64,000 bases of DNA from Arthrobacter sp. ZGTC131 (GCF_002929275.1 NZ_PJIK01000006.1:78019-142018), one strand, 5' to 3'. Counted from the first letter of the stretch, positions 41,850 to 51,193 are shown. A program made the numbers and translations. The notes: a model not told the origin generated them from the letters alone.

Positions 41850-43346
41850 TTATGACTCGACGGCGGGCGCCCTGTCGCCTCCTAGCACCCCCATAAACAG
41901 CGGATTCGGCCGTGCCCCGGGCAGCATCCGCCGCACATCCTCCAACGCTTCCAACGGAGACACGTCGGCAACACGAGCGCCATACAGAGCAGCAACAGTC
42001 GGCGTCCGGGACTCCGCCCGCACGCAGTGCAGCAGCACCGTTTTGCCTTCCGCGCGGTAGCGTTCGACGGCGGCCGCTGCCTCCCTGAGCACGAAGTCTG
42101 GATGGGCGTTGTCCCCGGCATCGAAGGAATCGATCACCCAGAACGTGGCATGGTCCGCGGCGGCGACACCGGGAACATCCAGCGTGCCCAGCCGGCACAG
42201 CGACACCACCGCATCGATCCCCAACTCGGCTACACGGGCGACGGAACTTACCCCGCCCAGCCAGACGCCGTCGTCGTGCGGGTGCCGGACCAGCGCATCG
42301 GTGCGTCCCCACATGCTGTAGTCGTGGCGCTCGGCCCGCGGCCAGGCATCAAGACGGCGGCCCTCGCCGCGGGCGAGTTCCATGCCCAGCATCATCAGGT
42401 CATGAGAGCGCAACCCGGGCCAGCCGTGCAGGTGCCGGCGCCACTCGAACGGCACTGCGGAGTAGCCGTAGGCGGCGCCGAGCAGGCCGCCGGCGATGGC
42501 GGCCACCGTGTCCGTGTCGCGGCCGCCCCGGACCGCTTCCTCCAGGGCCGCCCGCAGATGCGCGGGGCCAACTGCGGAAGCCGACGTGTGGTGGATCGCG
42601 CTCCACGCTCCCTGGAACGCCTCCACAACCCAGCCGTTGCGGGCGAAGTCCCGCGGCCGGGACCGCTCTGCCACCTCTATCCGCTCCAGCCAGACAGACG
42701 CACGCCCGGCCGGTAGAAAGGCAAGCCCCGCCCGGACATCCAGCTCGCCGTTGAGCGCCGCCTGCCGGATGGCGACGCACCACAGGCCGCAGGCGTCCTG
42801 CGCATCGGGGTCCACGTGGGTCAGAGCGCTGACCGCTGCGGCCTGGGCCATGAGCTCCTCGAGGCTGCGGTCCAGGTAGGCCAGGGCCAGGGGAGCGGTG
42901 CGCATGAGCGAGCCGTTGCCGGCGCTCCTTCCGGTGCGGGCGTGGAATTCGGCAGCCGCGGCGCGCAAGTCCGCGGCGTCCACGTCGCTCCGGCCAGCCG
43001 CTGCGGCAGCCTGGCGCGCCGCCGCGATGACGGCGCTGGTCTGCGCACCCACGTCCTTGGCGTCGGCCGCCCAAGCGGTCCAGGCCCGGACGGTCCCGTC
43101 GGGCGCGGACGGGGAGCCGGGTGCCGAGAGGGAGTCGAGGAAGGCCTCGGCGATTGCGACGGCCATAGACGTGTCGTCGGTCCACTCTGCGGGGGAGAAG
43201 CCGAACGGGCCGCCGCCCTTCATGCTCACCGGGGTTCCGTCGGGCAGCGGGGCGCCGAATTCGTAGCCGGCGCCGAGGGCGTCCCCGGCGGCCAGGGTGA
43301 CCAGGACGCCGGCGGCGCGGTCGTTCTGCAATGGGTTCAGTTTCAT
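41850..43346 (-). CDS. ADP-ribosylglycohydrolase fused to dual-specificity phosphatase
   Basis: 498 aa. N-terminal ARH/DraG domain (1-310): VTLAAGDALGAGYEFG, the Mg-binding WTDDTSMAVAIAEAF, RTGRSAGNGSLMRTAPLA and GGRDTDTVAAIAGGLLGAAYG. These enzymes remove ADP-ribose from proteins or small molecules. C-terminal domain (about 350-498) is a cysteine phosphatase: VLLHCVRAESRTPTVAALYG carries the HCx5R active site. Such fusions occur in NAD/ADP-ribose gene neighbourhoods. Its ATG overlaps the ARPP-1 stop by 4 bases, so the two are coupled. Confidence 0.88.
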   Translation of the reverse strand: MKLNPLQNDRAAGVLVTLAAGDALGAGYEFGAPLPDGTPVSMKGGGPFGFSPAEWTDDTSMAVAIAEAFLDSLSAPGSPSAPDGTVRAWTAWAADAKDVGAQTSAVIAAARQAAAAAGRSDVDAADLRAAAAEFHARTGRSAGNGSLMRTAPLALAYLDRSLEELMAQAAAVSALTHVDPDAQDACGLWCVAIRQAALNGELDVRAGLAFLPAGRASVWLERIEVAERSRPRDFARNGWVVEAFQGAWSAIHHTSASAVGPAHLRAALEEAVRGGRDTDTVAAIAGGLLGAAYGYSAVPFEWRRHLHGWPGLRSHDLMMLGMELARGEGRRLDAWPRAERHDYSMWGRTDALVRHPHDDGVWLGGVSSVARVAELGIDAVVSLCRLGTLDVPGVAAADHATFWVIDSFDAGDNAHPDFVLREAAAAVERYRAEGKTVLLHCVRAESRTPTVAALYGARVADVSPLEALEDVRRMLPGARPNPLFMGVLGGDRAPAVES

Positions 43347-44305
43347 GCGATCTCCATCAGGGGGTGCTTGGTGTTCCAGCCGGTCAGGTGGGCCAGCTCG
43401 GGTTCGCGGCGAGGGAGTGCGACGGCGATGCCCGCCGCTGCGACGTGTCCCGCGTTTCGGGTGACGTTGCGGCTGCGCAGCGCGCCGTGATTCCTAACCT
43501 CCACCGCCGGCAGGCCGCCGTCGAACGGTCCGAACTCCAGGGCTTGGATAGCGGCGGCGAAGTCCCGTGCCCGCTGGCCGGGCATCGGCCCGGAGGCCAT
43601 CACGTGCGGGGGAAGGAGCTCCAGATCGAGCAGCGCGGATTCGACCAGCTGGCGGTAGTGCCGGCGGAACAGCGTGTGGGTGCCGAAGACTTCCAGGAGC
43701 AGCGGCTGGTGCCCGAGCCCGATCACCACGCCGCGCTGGCCCTCGACCGGGGCCGGGGCGTCGGAGGCCTCGAAGCGGTTCGCCTCCCGTGGTTCGGCGG
43801 TGAACCGGTCCATGTGCTCCAGCAGGGAGCTGGTCACCGACCGGCCCCGGGCGGCATCGAACCGGCTGACCCGGTTCCAGATGCGGCCCTGGCGGTCGGC
43901 ACCCCGCGGATCGGCGGGACCGGTGGCGAGCTCTGCCCAGACGTTCAGCGGGGCGCGGCGGGCCTGCCGTCGGTGGCTGGGCGTGCCTTCCCAGCGGCCG
44001 GCCTCCACGCAGTAGGTGTCGATGTCGCGCGTTTCGCCCGGGCCGAGGAGAACGTCCCTGGCGCAGGTCCGGTGCTGCTGGCCGCCCTCGAGCAGTTCGC
44101 CTTCGAGCAGGAGGGCCGGGCGCGGGCCGTTGTTGGTGACGGTGAGGCGGGCGACCTGCGGGCCGCCGGCCAGCTCGGTGACGGCGACGTCGGCGTGGGT
44201 GCCGGTGCTGATGCCGAGCCCGCCGGCGCCGGCCGTCCAGACGGGAAAGATGCTGAGCGGGCCGAGCGTGGTGCCGGCTCCGACGTGCAGCTGTTGAATC
44301 TTCAT
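43343..44305 (-). CDS. ARPP-1-domain protein
   Basis: 320 aa. Matches the ARPP-1 family (named for association with ADP-ribosylglycohydrolase and phosphatase genes): GPLSIFPVWTAGAG, VTNNGPRPALLLEGELLEGGQQHRT, VLLGPGETRDIDTYCVEAGRWEG. Biochemical role unknown; the family travels with NAD/ADP-ribose genes, as it does here. First gene of a two-gene operon, transcribed away from the Nudix regulator, with an operator palindrome 18 bases before its ATG. Confidence 0.8.
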   Translation of the reverse strand: MKIQQLHVGAGTTLGPLSIFPVWTAGAGGLGISTGTHADVAVTELAGGPQVARLTVTNNGPRPALLLEGELLEGGQQHRTCARDVLLGPGETRDIDTYCVEAGRWEGTPSHRRQARRAPLNVWAELATGPADPRGADRQGRIWNRVSRFDAARGRSVTSSLLEHMDRFTAEPREANRFEASDAPAPVEGQRGVVIGLGHQPLLLEVFGTHTLFRRHYRQLVESALLDLELLPPHVMASGPMPGQRARDFAAAIQALEFGPFDGGLPAVEVRNHGALRSRNVTRNAGHVAAAGIAVALPRREPELAHLTGWNTKHPLMEIA

Positions 44306-44322
44306 GATGACCTCCAGAATCT

Positions 44323-44342
44323 TTAGCTCAGATCTGAGCTAA
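44323..44342. promoter_or_regulatory. NrtR-type operator 1, perfect palindrome
   Basis: TTAGCTCAGA / TCTGAGCTAA, perfect 20-base palindrome, 18 bases before the ARPP-1 start. Confidence 0.75.
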
Positions 44343-44370
44343 TTGACTTCAGTATGCACGGCTTGAATCT

Positions 44371-44390
44371 TTAGCGCAATACTGAGATAA
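44371..44390. promoter_or_regulatory. NrtR-type operator 2, imperfect copy
   Basis: TTAGCGCAAT / ACTGAGATAA, a degenerate copy of operator 1 whose start is 48 bases from it; both are preceded by AATCT. It ends 8 bases before the Nudix GTG start, so binding would block the regulator's own expression. Confidence 0.65.
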
Positions 44391-44398
44391 ATGATCCT

Positions 44399-45064
44399 GT
44401 GAAGACCCCAACAGATGTCCCGCGTGCTTCCCTGCTGAACTACCCGCGGCCGTCGGTGGCGGTGGACACCGCGGTGCTGACCGTCGCAAACGGCAGCCTT
44501 TGCGTGCTCCTGGTGCGGCGCGGCGAGAAGGACAGGCATGGCGAGTGGGCGCTGCCCGGCAGCTTCCTGCGTGAGCGGGAGCGGCTGGCCGATGCGGTGC
44601 TGCGGTCCCTGCGGGAGAAAGCCGGGATCTCCGGGCGGGTGCCCCGGCAGTTGCATGTCTTTGACGATCCGGCCCGGGACGACCGGGGCTGGGTGCTTTC
44701 CGTTGCGCACGTGGACGTGGTGCCCCTGGCGGCATTGGAGGAAGCGTTGAAGTCCGACGGCGTTCGGCTGGCTTCCATTGCTGAGGAACCGGAAGTGATC
44801 GCCGGGATGCCGTACGGGCACTCGGAGATGGTGGCAAAAGCGGTCGAGTGGCTGCGGGCCGCCTATGCGGAATCGCCGGATCCCGGTGCGCTGCTGGACG
44901 AGCCGTTCACGCTGAAGGAGCTGCGGGATTTGCATGAGGTGGTTGCCGGTCGGACGCTGATGCGCGACACGTTCCGGCGGTTCATGGAGCCGCAGCTGGT
45001 GGGGACGGGGCAGATGTCCGACGGGACGCGGGGGAGGCCGTCGCGGTTGTGGGGGCGGGCCTGA
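44399..45064 (+). CDS. Nudix-wHTH regulator, NrtR type
   Basis: 221 aa from GTG 44399. N-terminal Nudix-like domain (SVAVDTAVLTVANGSLCVLLVRR, WALPGSFLRERERLADAVLRSLREKAGI); the last Nudix-box residues (usually REL..EtG) are altered, as in NrtR proteins that sense ADP-ribose rather than hydrolyse it. C-terminal winged HTH (EPFTLKELRDLHEVV, MRDTFRRFMEPQLVGTG). NrtR-type proteins repress NAD-related genes; two operator-like palindromes lie in the 93-base gap to the ARPP-1 operon. Confidence 0.85.
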   Translation: MKTPTDVPRASLLNYPRPSVAVDTAVLTVANGSLCVLLVRRGEKDRHGEWALPGSFLRERERLADAVLRSLREKAGISGRVPRQLHVFDDPARDDRGWVLSVAHVDVVPLAALEEALKSDGVRLASIAEEPEVIAGMPYGHSEMVAKAVEWLRAAYAESPDPGALLDEPFTLKELRDLHEVVAGRTLMRDTFRRFMEPQLVGTGQMSDGTRGRPSRLWGRA

Positions 45065-45211
45065 AAGGCCGCGCAACGAAAGTGGAATAATACTGCCGGG
45101 AGCTACTCAGCCGACACCGCGCGCAGATCAGTCTGTGGCCCTATAGCTGCGGCTTGGATCCGTATACAATTTCCACGGTTTATACACTCTGGCAGCAGAC
45201 GGAAGGAAAAC

Positions 45212-45922
45212 GTGTTCTCATCTATTTACGAGAATAGCTTGGCGGCGCATTCATGGTGGCTTGCCGCGGAAGTGGCGAGAAGGCATAAGTCACTGAGGCT
45301 GATTAGCTGCGTAGAAACCTTAGGTCTCGATGAAACCTTAGGTATTTTTGATGCAAACGGCCGCCGACTGCTTGCTTTTATCTCCGAAGTACCGAACAGG
45401 GCGGTTGTAGATGGTAGTTCACAACCCGGCTGGGCGATGGGATGGCCTGAGCTTCTGGCGATGACGCCTAGGGAGGCTGTGACGGCTATTGAGAGGAATC
45501 TGAATATCTACCTTCCTAATCACGCGCTTGAAACTACGGAAGAAACACTTGTCTATAGATTGATGGCGAAATTGATAGGACTCAATATCTGGTCCAGTGA
45601 CACATGGCGCGCTTTTTCGTGTTGTTATTTCGATGCACAGGACAAGTACATGATTCCATCCGACGCCTTAGACGATTTTCCATCTGCACTCGACAAGTTT
45701 GAATCGTTGCATGGTCGGGTGGCCTCGCCGCCGGCGGCAGAAGGCTACTGGTCCGTGTATAAGAATAAACAGCAGATTTGCGTGCTGGATGACGATGCTC
45801 TTCTGCACTTCGCGGATAATAGGCCTCCGATGCCTTTGATGCAGCGTTTTAATGAAGTTGGTCGAAATGTTGATGTGCTCGCCGCGAGCGTCATGAAGGT
45901 GCTGCCTAATTCCGGCGTCTGA
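45212..45922 (+). CDS. Hypothetical protein, lower GC
   Basis: 236 aa from GTG 45212 with GGAAGG upstream. Soluble, mixed composition with several Trp (AAHSWWLAAEVAR, QPGWAMGWPELLAM, NIWSSDTWRAF) and no membrane segment. The gene is visibly richer in A/T third positions than its neighbours, which suggests recent transfer. Followed by a strong hairpin. No family recognised. Confidence 0.65.
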   Translation: MFSSIYENSLAAHSWWLAAEVARRHKSLRLISCVETLGLDETLGIFDANGRRLLAFISEVPNRAVVDGSSQPGWAMGWPELLAMTPREAVTAIERNLNIYLPNHALETTEETLVYRLMAKLIGLNIWSSDTWRAFSCCYFDAQDKYMIPSDALDDFPSALDKFESLHGRVASPPAAEGYWSVYKNKQQICVLDDDALLHFADNRPPMPLMQRFNEVGRNVDVLAASVMKVLPNSGV

Positions 45923-45926
45923 TGAG

Positions 45927-45949
45927 GTCAGGAGCGAGGCGCGCTCCTG
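45927..45949. terminator. Hairpin terminator
   Basis: TCAGGAGCG / CGCTCCTGA, perfect 9-bp stem, 5-base loop, right after the stop at 45922 and between convergent genes. Confidence 0.65.
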
Positions 45950-46035
45950 AGCAACCGCTTGCGGTACTAGCGCCACTCGGGTTAGCGCGCACGCCTCTTC
46001 GTAGAGGGCATTGACGGGTTGCTAGCCCGGGGATT

Positions 46036-46908
46036 TCATGGATGGGCCGCTGACCGAGGGTGTTTAAACAGGGAAAGGGTGCTCTGAGGCGAGTTCAAGC
46101 GATCGATGTAAAACTGCTCTAAAACTGCTGCCGGGTCGAATGGTCCAAGCGAGTCAAAGGCCGAGATTTGGAAGTCCTGCAGGCTGACTCCCTCTCGAAG
46201 TCTCCCCAGAAGCGCCTTCCATGTGGAAGCCCTCGGGCTTACACTCACACCGGCGCCGAGGAACGGCACCAGCTGTCCGTCACGGGCATGCTGGCTGAGC
46301 ACCTTAGCCTTTTGATGCCGATGCTGGCCGAGAGACCGCCATGAAGAATCGTTGATAACTTCCCGTCGGAGTTTCTGAGCCAACGAATAGGCCGACCGGC
46401 CTTGAAGCGTGCGCACGATATCCACCTCGTACCGGATGGCCAATTCTGAAATCGTATCGAGGATTGCACGCAGAGCTGCCCCGCGGTGATTGTCAGCACC
46501 GCCTCCCTGTGTGCCGAAAAATGGAAATGCCAGAAGTCGGTCGGGACGCTGGTTGAAGGGTGCATTCAGGACACCGAGAGCTGCTACGACGAAGGCCTCT
46601 AACCGTTCAGCAAAAACGTCCGGTGACCACTGATTGTCAGCGGACACCGCAGTCAGGACCGGCCTGGGTGATTTCTGATCCCAATCATGGATTGCCGCGG
46701 CATGGGATTGTCCGGACCGGAAAAGATCATCACACGACGATTCGGCGAGCTGTTGAAGTTTGGGGTGCGCCTTTGCCCAACAAGGGCGGATCCTGACACA
46801 TGAATCCGTCGGAAGCAGCCAGGCATCACATTGCAGGCGCAGGATGTCCGCATGGCTACGAAGACGTGAGGCTGCATCATGGAATTGTCTATCAGACACA
46901 GCCATCAT
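46036..46908 (-). CDS. Macro-like plus truncated SIR2-like protein
   Basis: 290 aa. Residues about 25-200 resemble a macro-type domain (CDAWLLPTDSCVRI, LLAFPFFGTQGGGADNHRGAAL, YEVDIVRTLQG). Residues 213-290 start a SIR2-like NADase domain (QLVPFLGAGVSVSPRASTWKALLGRL, with the GAGVS nucleotide loop) but it stops after about 75 residues, where a working SIR2 domain needs over 200. NAD-consuming SIR2 proteins with macro or SLOG partners act in abortive phage defence. As seen the effector is probably broken, unless the missing part is supplied by another chain. Confidence 0.6.
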   Translation of the reverse strand: MMAVSDRQFHDAASRLRSHADILRLQCDAWLLPTDSCVRIRPCWAKAHPKLQQLAESSCDDLFRSGQSHAAAIHDWDQKSPRPVLTAVSADNQWSPDVFAERLEAFVVAALGVLNAPFNQRPDRLLAFPFFGTQGGGADNHRGAALRAILDTISELAIRYEVDIVRTLQGRSAYSLAQKLRREVINDSSWRSLGQHRHQKAKVLSQHARDGQLVPFLGAGVSVSPRASTWKALLGRLREGVSLQDFQISAFDSLGPFDPAAVLEQFYIDRLNSPQSTLSLFKHPRSAAHP

Positions 46909-46955
46909 GAGGCACCGTTCGTCGCCCTTCCTTTAGGAACCAGCGCCCGGAGACC

Positions 46956-47954
46956 TCAACCTTCTATTTCGACAATAGTGCCGCGCACTGTCATCCAAAC
47001 ACTTTGACCGGGACTGCCGAGCGTTCGCATGATCTTCTTTCCGAGTCCGATGGTCCCGGAACGAGAACCGTTTACACGCCACCGCGCCTCCGAGCTTGTT
47101 CCGCCATAGTTCACAGTCAAGAAGCCATCTGTAGGGGGCAACGCAAATTTGGAGCGGGCGGGAATTCGTAAGTTGCTTCTAGTCCTGTCGGCATCCGTTA
47201 TCGCCTGGGACTCGATGCGAATGCCATCAGAATGGCTCGCCTTGGAAGCCTCGTGACTTCGAGCAGAGGGCGGCAATGGCTCTTGCGCTGCGGGGGCAGC
47301 GGATTGCAGACGCATACTTGGGCTCGCTGAATCGTTTGCCGACCGCTCTATCTTGTAGCCGGCCAAGCCGTGGCGCTTTCGGAGACCGTGACGTACATTC
47401 ACGTTGGCAAACGGCGCAATCCGCTCTGCATCGAAGAGCTGTCGTCGGACGGCCACGGGAACCGATTCCGCATATGCGTTCAGCAAGGCCGATTCCGCTG
47501 CTGCCGGATCCGACGCCGGAGCGTAATGGACATACAAATCGGCGAGCCCGCTCAGCGTCTTGAGCCACCAGCCACCGGCATGCGGTGACCGTTGGCCGAT
47601 GCGGGTGACGTAGTACTGTCGTACGCGTTTCTGCGCCGAGGTCCCGGCCAGCCCTATATAGAGTACCGGGGAATCCTGAATCCAAAAGGCCCCGATTCGT
47701 TGGGCTAAAGCTTCATCTGTCGCGGGAGTGCCATCGATCATGACCTCAGGACAAAGCTGTCGGAGATCCTTGAAGGAAGCAGGGTCGGGCTTGTAAAGCG
47801 GAAGCAGTCCGACGGAATCCTCCAAATCAGCTGTCGACGACACGACGTAAACGCCGGGCTGATCCAGGTGAATCTGCTCGCCCCACTGGACGGCGCCTGC
47901 CCACTCCAAGCCGCATTTTTCGAGGAGTTCAGCCACGGAAATAGTCATGGCCAT
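46956..47954 (-). CDS. GIY-YIG nuclease-like protein
   Basis: 332 aa. The N-terminal half fits the GIY-YIG fold: GVYVVSS (GIY), VLYIGLAGTSAQKRVRQYY (YIG plus the conserved Arg), AAAESALLNAYAESV (metal-binding Glu) and PFANVNVR (late Asn). The C-terminal third is Ser/Arg-rich then a small beta domain (FLTVNYGGTSSEARWRVNG). Nuclease activity is plausible. Divergent from the PLD-helicase gene 76 bases away, which suggests a shared role in defence; inference. Confidence 0.65.
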   Translation of the reverse strand: MAMTISVAELLEKCGLEWAGAVQWGEQIHLDQPGVYVVSSTADLEDSVGLLPLYKPDPASFKDLRQLCPEVMIDGTPATDEALAQRIGAFWIQDSPVLYIGLAGTSAQKRVRQYYVTRIGQRSPHAGGWWLKTLSGLADLYVHYAPASDPAAAESALLNAYAESVPVAVRRQLFDAERIAPFANVNVRHGLRKRHGLAGYKIERSANDSASPSMRLQSAAPAAQEPLPPSARSHEASKASHSDGIRIESQAITDADRTRSNLRIPARSKFALPPTDGFLTVNYGGTSSEARWRVNGSRSGTIGLGKKIMRTLGSPGQSVWMTVRGTIVEIEG

Positions 47955-48001
47955 ACTCTAGCCAGTGCTCGTGATTGCCAGGAATTCGCGCTATTCGTCA
48001 T

Positions 48002-48024
48002 TTGTCACCACCACGGAATACCCT
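48002..48024 (+). promoter_or_regulatory. Weak damage-type promoter candidate before the PLD-helicase
   Basis: TTGTCACCA, 8 bases, TACCCT. Only the TTGTCA core and TAnnnT fit; GTG 48031 would be at the transcription start, giving a leaderless mRNA. Confidence 0.3.
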
Positions 48025-48030
48025 GGCGCA

Positions 48031-51000
48031 GTGGACAAATTGAATGGGGATCCGGCATCGCCGTCGCTGTCGGAGGGACTTTATGAGGCACTGCGCACTG
48101 ACGAGCTGAGCCAGAAACTAGCAACGATGGCTGATCTGAACGCGGTATTCACGCAGGTATCGGCTGATGATGCTCCAGAAATTCTTAGCCGCCACATCGC
48201 GGAAATTGTCAGAGCGGCCCTGGCTCAAGCCAAGAAAGAAGACCGTGTCGCCCTGGCCAACCGGCTTCTTCGCGAGCTGCAGCACAGCGATGTGATCACG
48301 CCGGGCCCGACCCAACTCCACTCTCTCCACCGCCCGGACACTCTCAAGCGCCGGCATCTCCGCCGACCCACGACGAAGCTGTCAGACTCCGCCCTCCTGA
48401 CTAACAGCAAGGACGATCCCAACCTCGCCGCCGAACTCCGCGCCGAGATCGAGTCGGCAGACACTGTTGACCTCCTCTGCGCCTTCATCCGATGGACCGG
48501 GCTGCGGCTCCTCGAACCTGCCCTCGAACAACTCTATGAGCGCGGCGTCAAGCTTCGTGTAATCACCACCACGTATATGGGCGCCACGGAACGCCGGGCC
48601 ATCGACCACCTGGTTCAGCGCTATGGCGCCGAGGTCAAGATCAGCTACGAAACCCATTCCACACGCTTGCATGCCAAAGCGTGGCTGTTCCGCCGCAATT
48701 CGGGATTCCATACAGCCTACGTCGGCAGCTCCAACCTCAGCAGCGCCGCGCTCCTTGACGGCCTGGAGTGGAACGTCCGCCTCAGCTCCGTGGCCACACC
48801 GGATCTGCTCAAGAAGTTCGAGATCACTTTCGACAGCTACTGGGAGCAGCGGGCTTTCCAGAGTTACGATCCGGACAGGGACGCAGACAAGCTTGATGCC
48901 GCCCTCGCGCGGAACGGCGGTAAACTCACGTCCGCCCCAGACGCCGCAACGGGCCTGGAGATACAGCCGTTCCTCCACCAGGTCGAGATGCTCGAGGATC
49001 TTGAGGCCGAGCGGGACAAAGGGCATCACCGCAACCTGCTCGTCGCCGCCACCGGCACCGGCAAGACCGTCATCGCCGCCCTGGACTACAAGCGACTCTG
49101 CGAGGCAGCCGGCAAAGACCTCACGCTGCTATTCGTCGCGCACCGCCAGGAGATCCTCAAACAATCATTGCGCAGCTACCGGGACGTGCTGCAGAAGGGC
49201 TCCTTCGGTGAGCTGTTCGTGGGGGAGCACAAGCCCAAGCAATGGAAGCACGTCTTCGCCAGTGTCCAGTCGCTCGCCGCCCTGGGCGTTGGCAAAATCA
49301 AGCCGGATGACTTCGATGTTGTGGTCATCGACGAGTTCCACCACGCGGAGGCGGCGACGTACCGCAGAATTATCCACCACCTTGGGCCCCAAGAACTTCT
49401 GGGACTGACGGCTACACCGGAACGGGGCGATGGCATCGACGTCGCCAAGCAGTTCTTCGACGGCCGACGGGCCAGTGAACTCCGGCTCTGGGACGCACTC
49501 GATGCAGATCTTCTCGTGCCATTTCACTACTTCGGGGTCTCAGATGACGTCGACCTCAGCCGCCTGGAGTGGAAACGCGGAACCTACGACCTTGGCCAGC
49601 TTGATGCTCTTTACACAGGCAACGAGGCACGCGCCGGCAAGGTGATCCGCGAGCTCCGTGACAAGGTCACCGACACGGCAGACATGCGCGCCATAGGCTT
49701 CTGCGTCTCCGTGCAGCACGCCGTCTACATGGCCGAGGTCTTCAGCCGTGCTGGCATCGCCTCAGTAGCGGTTTCGGGACAAACGGACGACAGGGACCGT
49801 GCCCTTGCGCTGCGGCAGCTGCGGGACCGTGAGATCAACTGCATCTTCGCCGTCGACCTGTTCAACGAGGGTTTGGACCTCCCCGAGGTGGACACCATCC
49901 TGCTTCTGCGGCCCACCCAAAGTGCCACCGTGTTCCTCCAGCAGCTGGGCCGCGGGCTGCGGCGTGCCGAGGAGAAATCCGTCCTCACGGTGCTGGACTT
50001 CATCGGTCAGCAACGTCGCGAATTCCGCTTCGACCTGAGGTACCGTGCCCTGACTGGCTACGGCCGCAAGGAGCTCGAGAAGGCGGTCGAGGACGAGTTC
50101 CCGTTCCTGCCGTCCGGCTCGCAGATCGTGTTGGATAGGGTGGCGCAGCGGGTGGTGCTGGACAACATCAAGGCACAGTTGCAGTTCAGTCGTAGGGAGT
50201 TGGTCCGAGAAATCGCCTCCTACGGCGAAACCGAGCTGGAAGCTTACCTGGAGAAATCGGGCAGCGACCTGAAGTCCATCTACCGATCCACCCAGGATTC
50301 CTGGACCGGCTATCTCCGACAGGCCGGGCTGATCGAGGGCTTCTCGCCCCTCGAGACGGTCCTCCGCGGAAAGATCTACGAGTTGTCGGATGACGCCGAA
50401 AAGAAGCTGCTGGCTCGCATGGTCCGGCTTATCCACGTCGACGACTCCGAGCGCGCCGACGTATATTCCAAGCTCGTCAGCCCGGATGCGCCTCGCTATG
50501 CCGAGCTTGGGCCACGTGAGCAGACCTTTGCCAGGATGCTGTTCTACACGCTGTGGGATGACGGCGGCGGATTTCAGACGTACGACGCCGGCCTGGACTA
50601 CCTCCGCGGGTACCAGTTCGTGTGCAGCGAGATCCGCCAGCTCGTAAAGCTCGGAGTGTCCCGGTCAAGGCATGCAGCGAAGGGACTGGGTGCCGGCCTG
50701 CAGCACATCCCGCTGCTGACGCATGCCACCTACCGCCGTGAGGAGATCTTGGCTGGTCTGCAGTATGGTTCCCTCGAACTGGGCAAGAACGTTCAGCACC
50801 GCGAGGGCGTGGCCTGGTGTCCGGCAACGTCAACGGACGCCTTTTTCGTGACCCTCAATAAGGACGATAAGAACCACTCCGCCACCACGATGTACAAGGA
50901 CTACGCGATCAGCCCCGAACTGTTTCACTGGGAATCGCAGAACGCTACATCGCCGGCAAGCCCAACAGGCAGGCGCTATCTGGACCGGATGTCACACCGC

Positions 51001-51186
51001 TCGCACATCCTGCTCTTCACCCGGGATACGGCCGAGGACGAGACAGGGTTGACGGTTCCCTACACTTGCCTCGGGCAGGTGGATTACGTGCTGCATTCGG
51101 GGGAGAAGCCGATTGCCATCACTTGGAGGCTACATCGGCCGATGCCTGGGGATGTGTTCGCTGCTGCGGCAGCCGTGGCCCAGTAA
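48031..51186 (+). CDS. PLD-SF2 helicase-DUF3427 protein
   Basis: 1051 aa from GTG 48031 (the frame opens at 47965; no good RBS is seen for any start). Order: N-terminal helical region; phospholipase D-type nuclease with one HKD-like site (TRLHAKAWLFRR, YVGSSNLSSAAL, about residues 210-245); SF2 helicase with ATGTGKTVIAAL (Walker A), VVIDEFHHAEA (DEFH box), LGLTATPERGDG and QQLGRGLRR (motif VI); C-terminal DUF3427 region. The family is frequent in defence and restriction loci and probably cuts DNA while translocating. Its place between a GIY-YIG protein and BREX supports that. Confidence 0.85.
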   Translation: MDKLNGDPASPSLSEGLYEALRTDELSQKLATMADLNAVFTQVSADDAPEILSRHIAEIVRAALAQAKKEDRVALANRLLRELQHSDVITPGPTQLHSLHRPDTLKRRHLRRPTTKLSDSALLTNSKDDPNLAAELRAEIESADTVDLLCAFIRWTGLRLLEPALEQLYERGVKLRVITTTYMGATERRAIDHLVQRYGAEVKISYETHSTRLHAKAWLFRRNSGFHTAYVGSSNLSSAALLDGLEWNVRLSSVATPDLLKKFEITFDSYWEQRAFQSYDPDRDADKLDAALARNGGKLTSAPDAATGLEIQPFLHQVEMLEDLEAERDKGHHRNLLVAATGTGKTVIAALDYKRLCEAAGKDLTLLFVAHRQEILKQSLRSYRDVLQKGSFGELFVGEHKPKQWKHVFASVQSLAALGVGKIKPDDFDVVVIDEFHHAEAATYRRIIHHLGPQELLGLTATPERGDGIDVAKQFFDGRRASELRLWDALDADLLVPFHYFGVSDDVDLSRLEWKRGTYDLGQLDALYTGNEARAGKVIRELRDKVTDTADMRAIGFCVSVQHAVYMAEVFSRAGIASVAVSGQTDDRDRALALRQLRDREINCIFAVDLFNEGLDLPEVDTILLLRPTQSATVFLQQLGRGLRRAEEKSVLTVLDFIGQQRREFRFDLRYRALTGYGRKELEKAVEDEFPFLPSGSQIVLDRVAQRVVLDNIKAQLQFSRRELVREIASYGETELEAYLEKSGSDLKSIYRSTQDSWTGYLRQAGLIEGFSPLETVLRGKIYELSDDAEKKLLARMVRLIHVDDSERADVYSKLVSPDAPRYAELGPREQTFARMLFYTLWDDGGGFQTYDAGLDYLRGYQFVCSEIRQLVKLGVSRSRHAAKGLGAGLQHIPLLTHATYRREEILAGLQYGSLELGKNVQHREGVAWCPATSTDAFFVTLNKDDKNHSATTMYKDYAISPELFHWESQNATSPASPTGRRYLDRMSHRSHILLFTRDTAEDETGLTVPYTCLGQVDYVLHSGEKPIAITWRLHRPMPGDVFAAAAAVAQ

Positions 51187-51193
51187 GTCCGCC

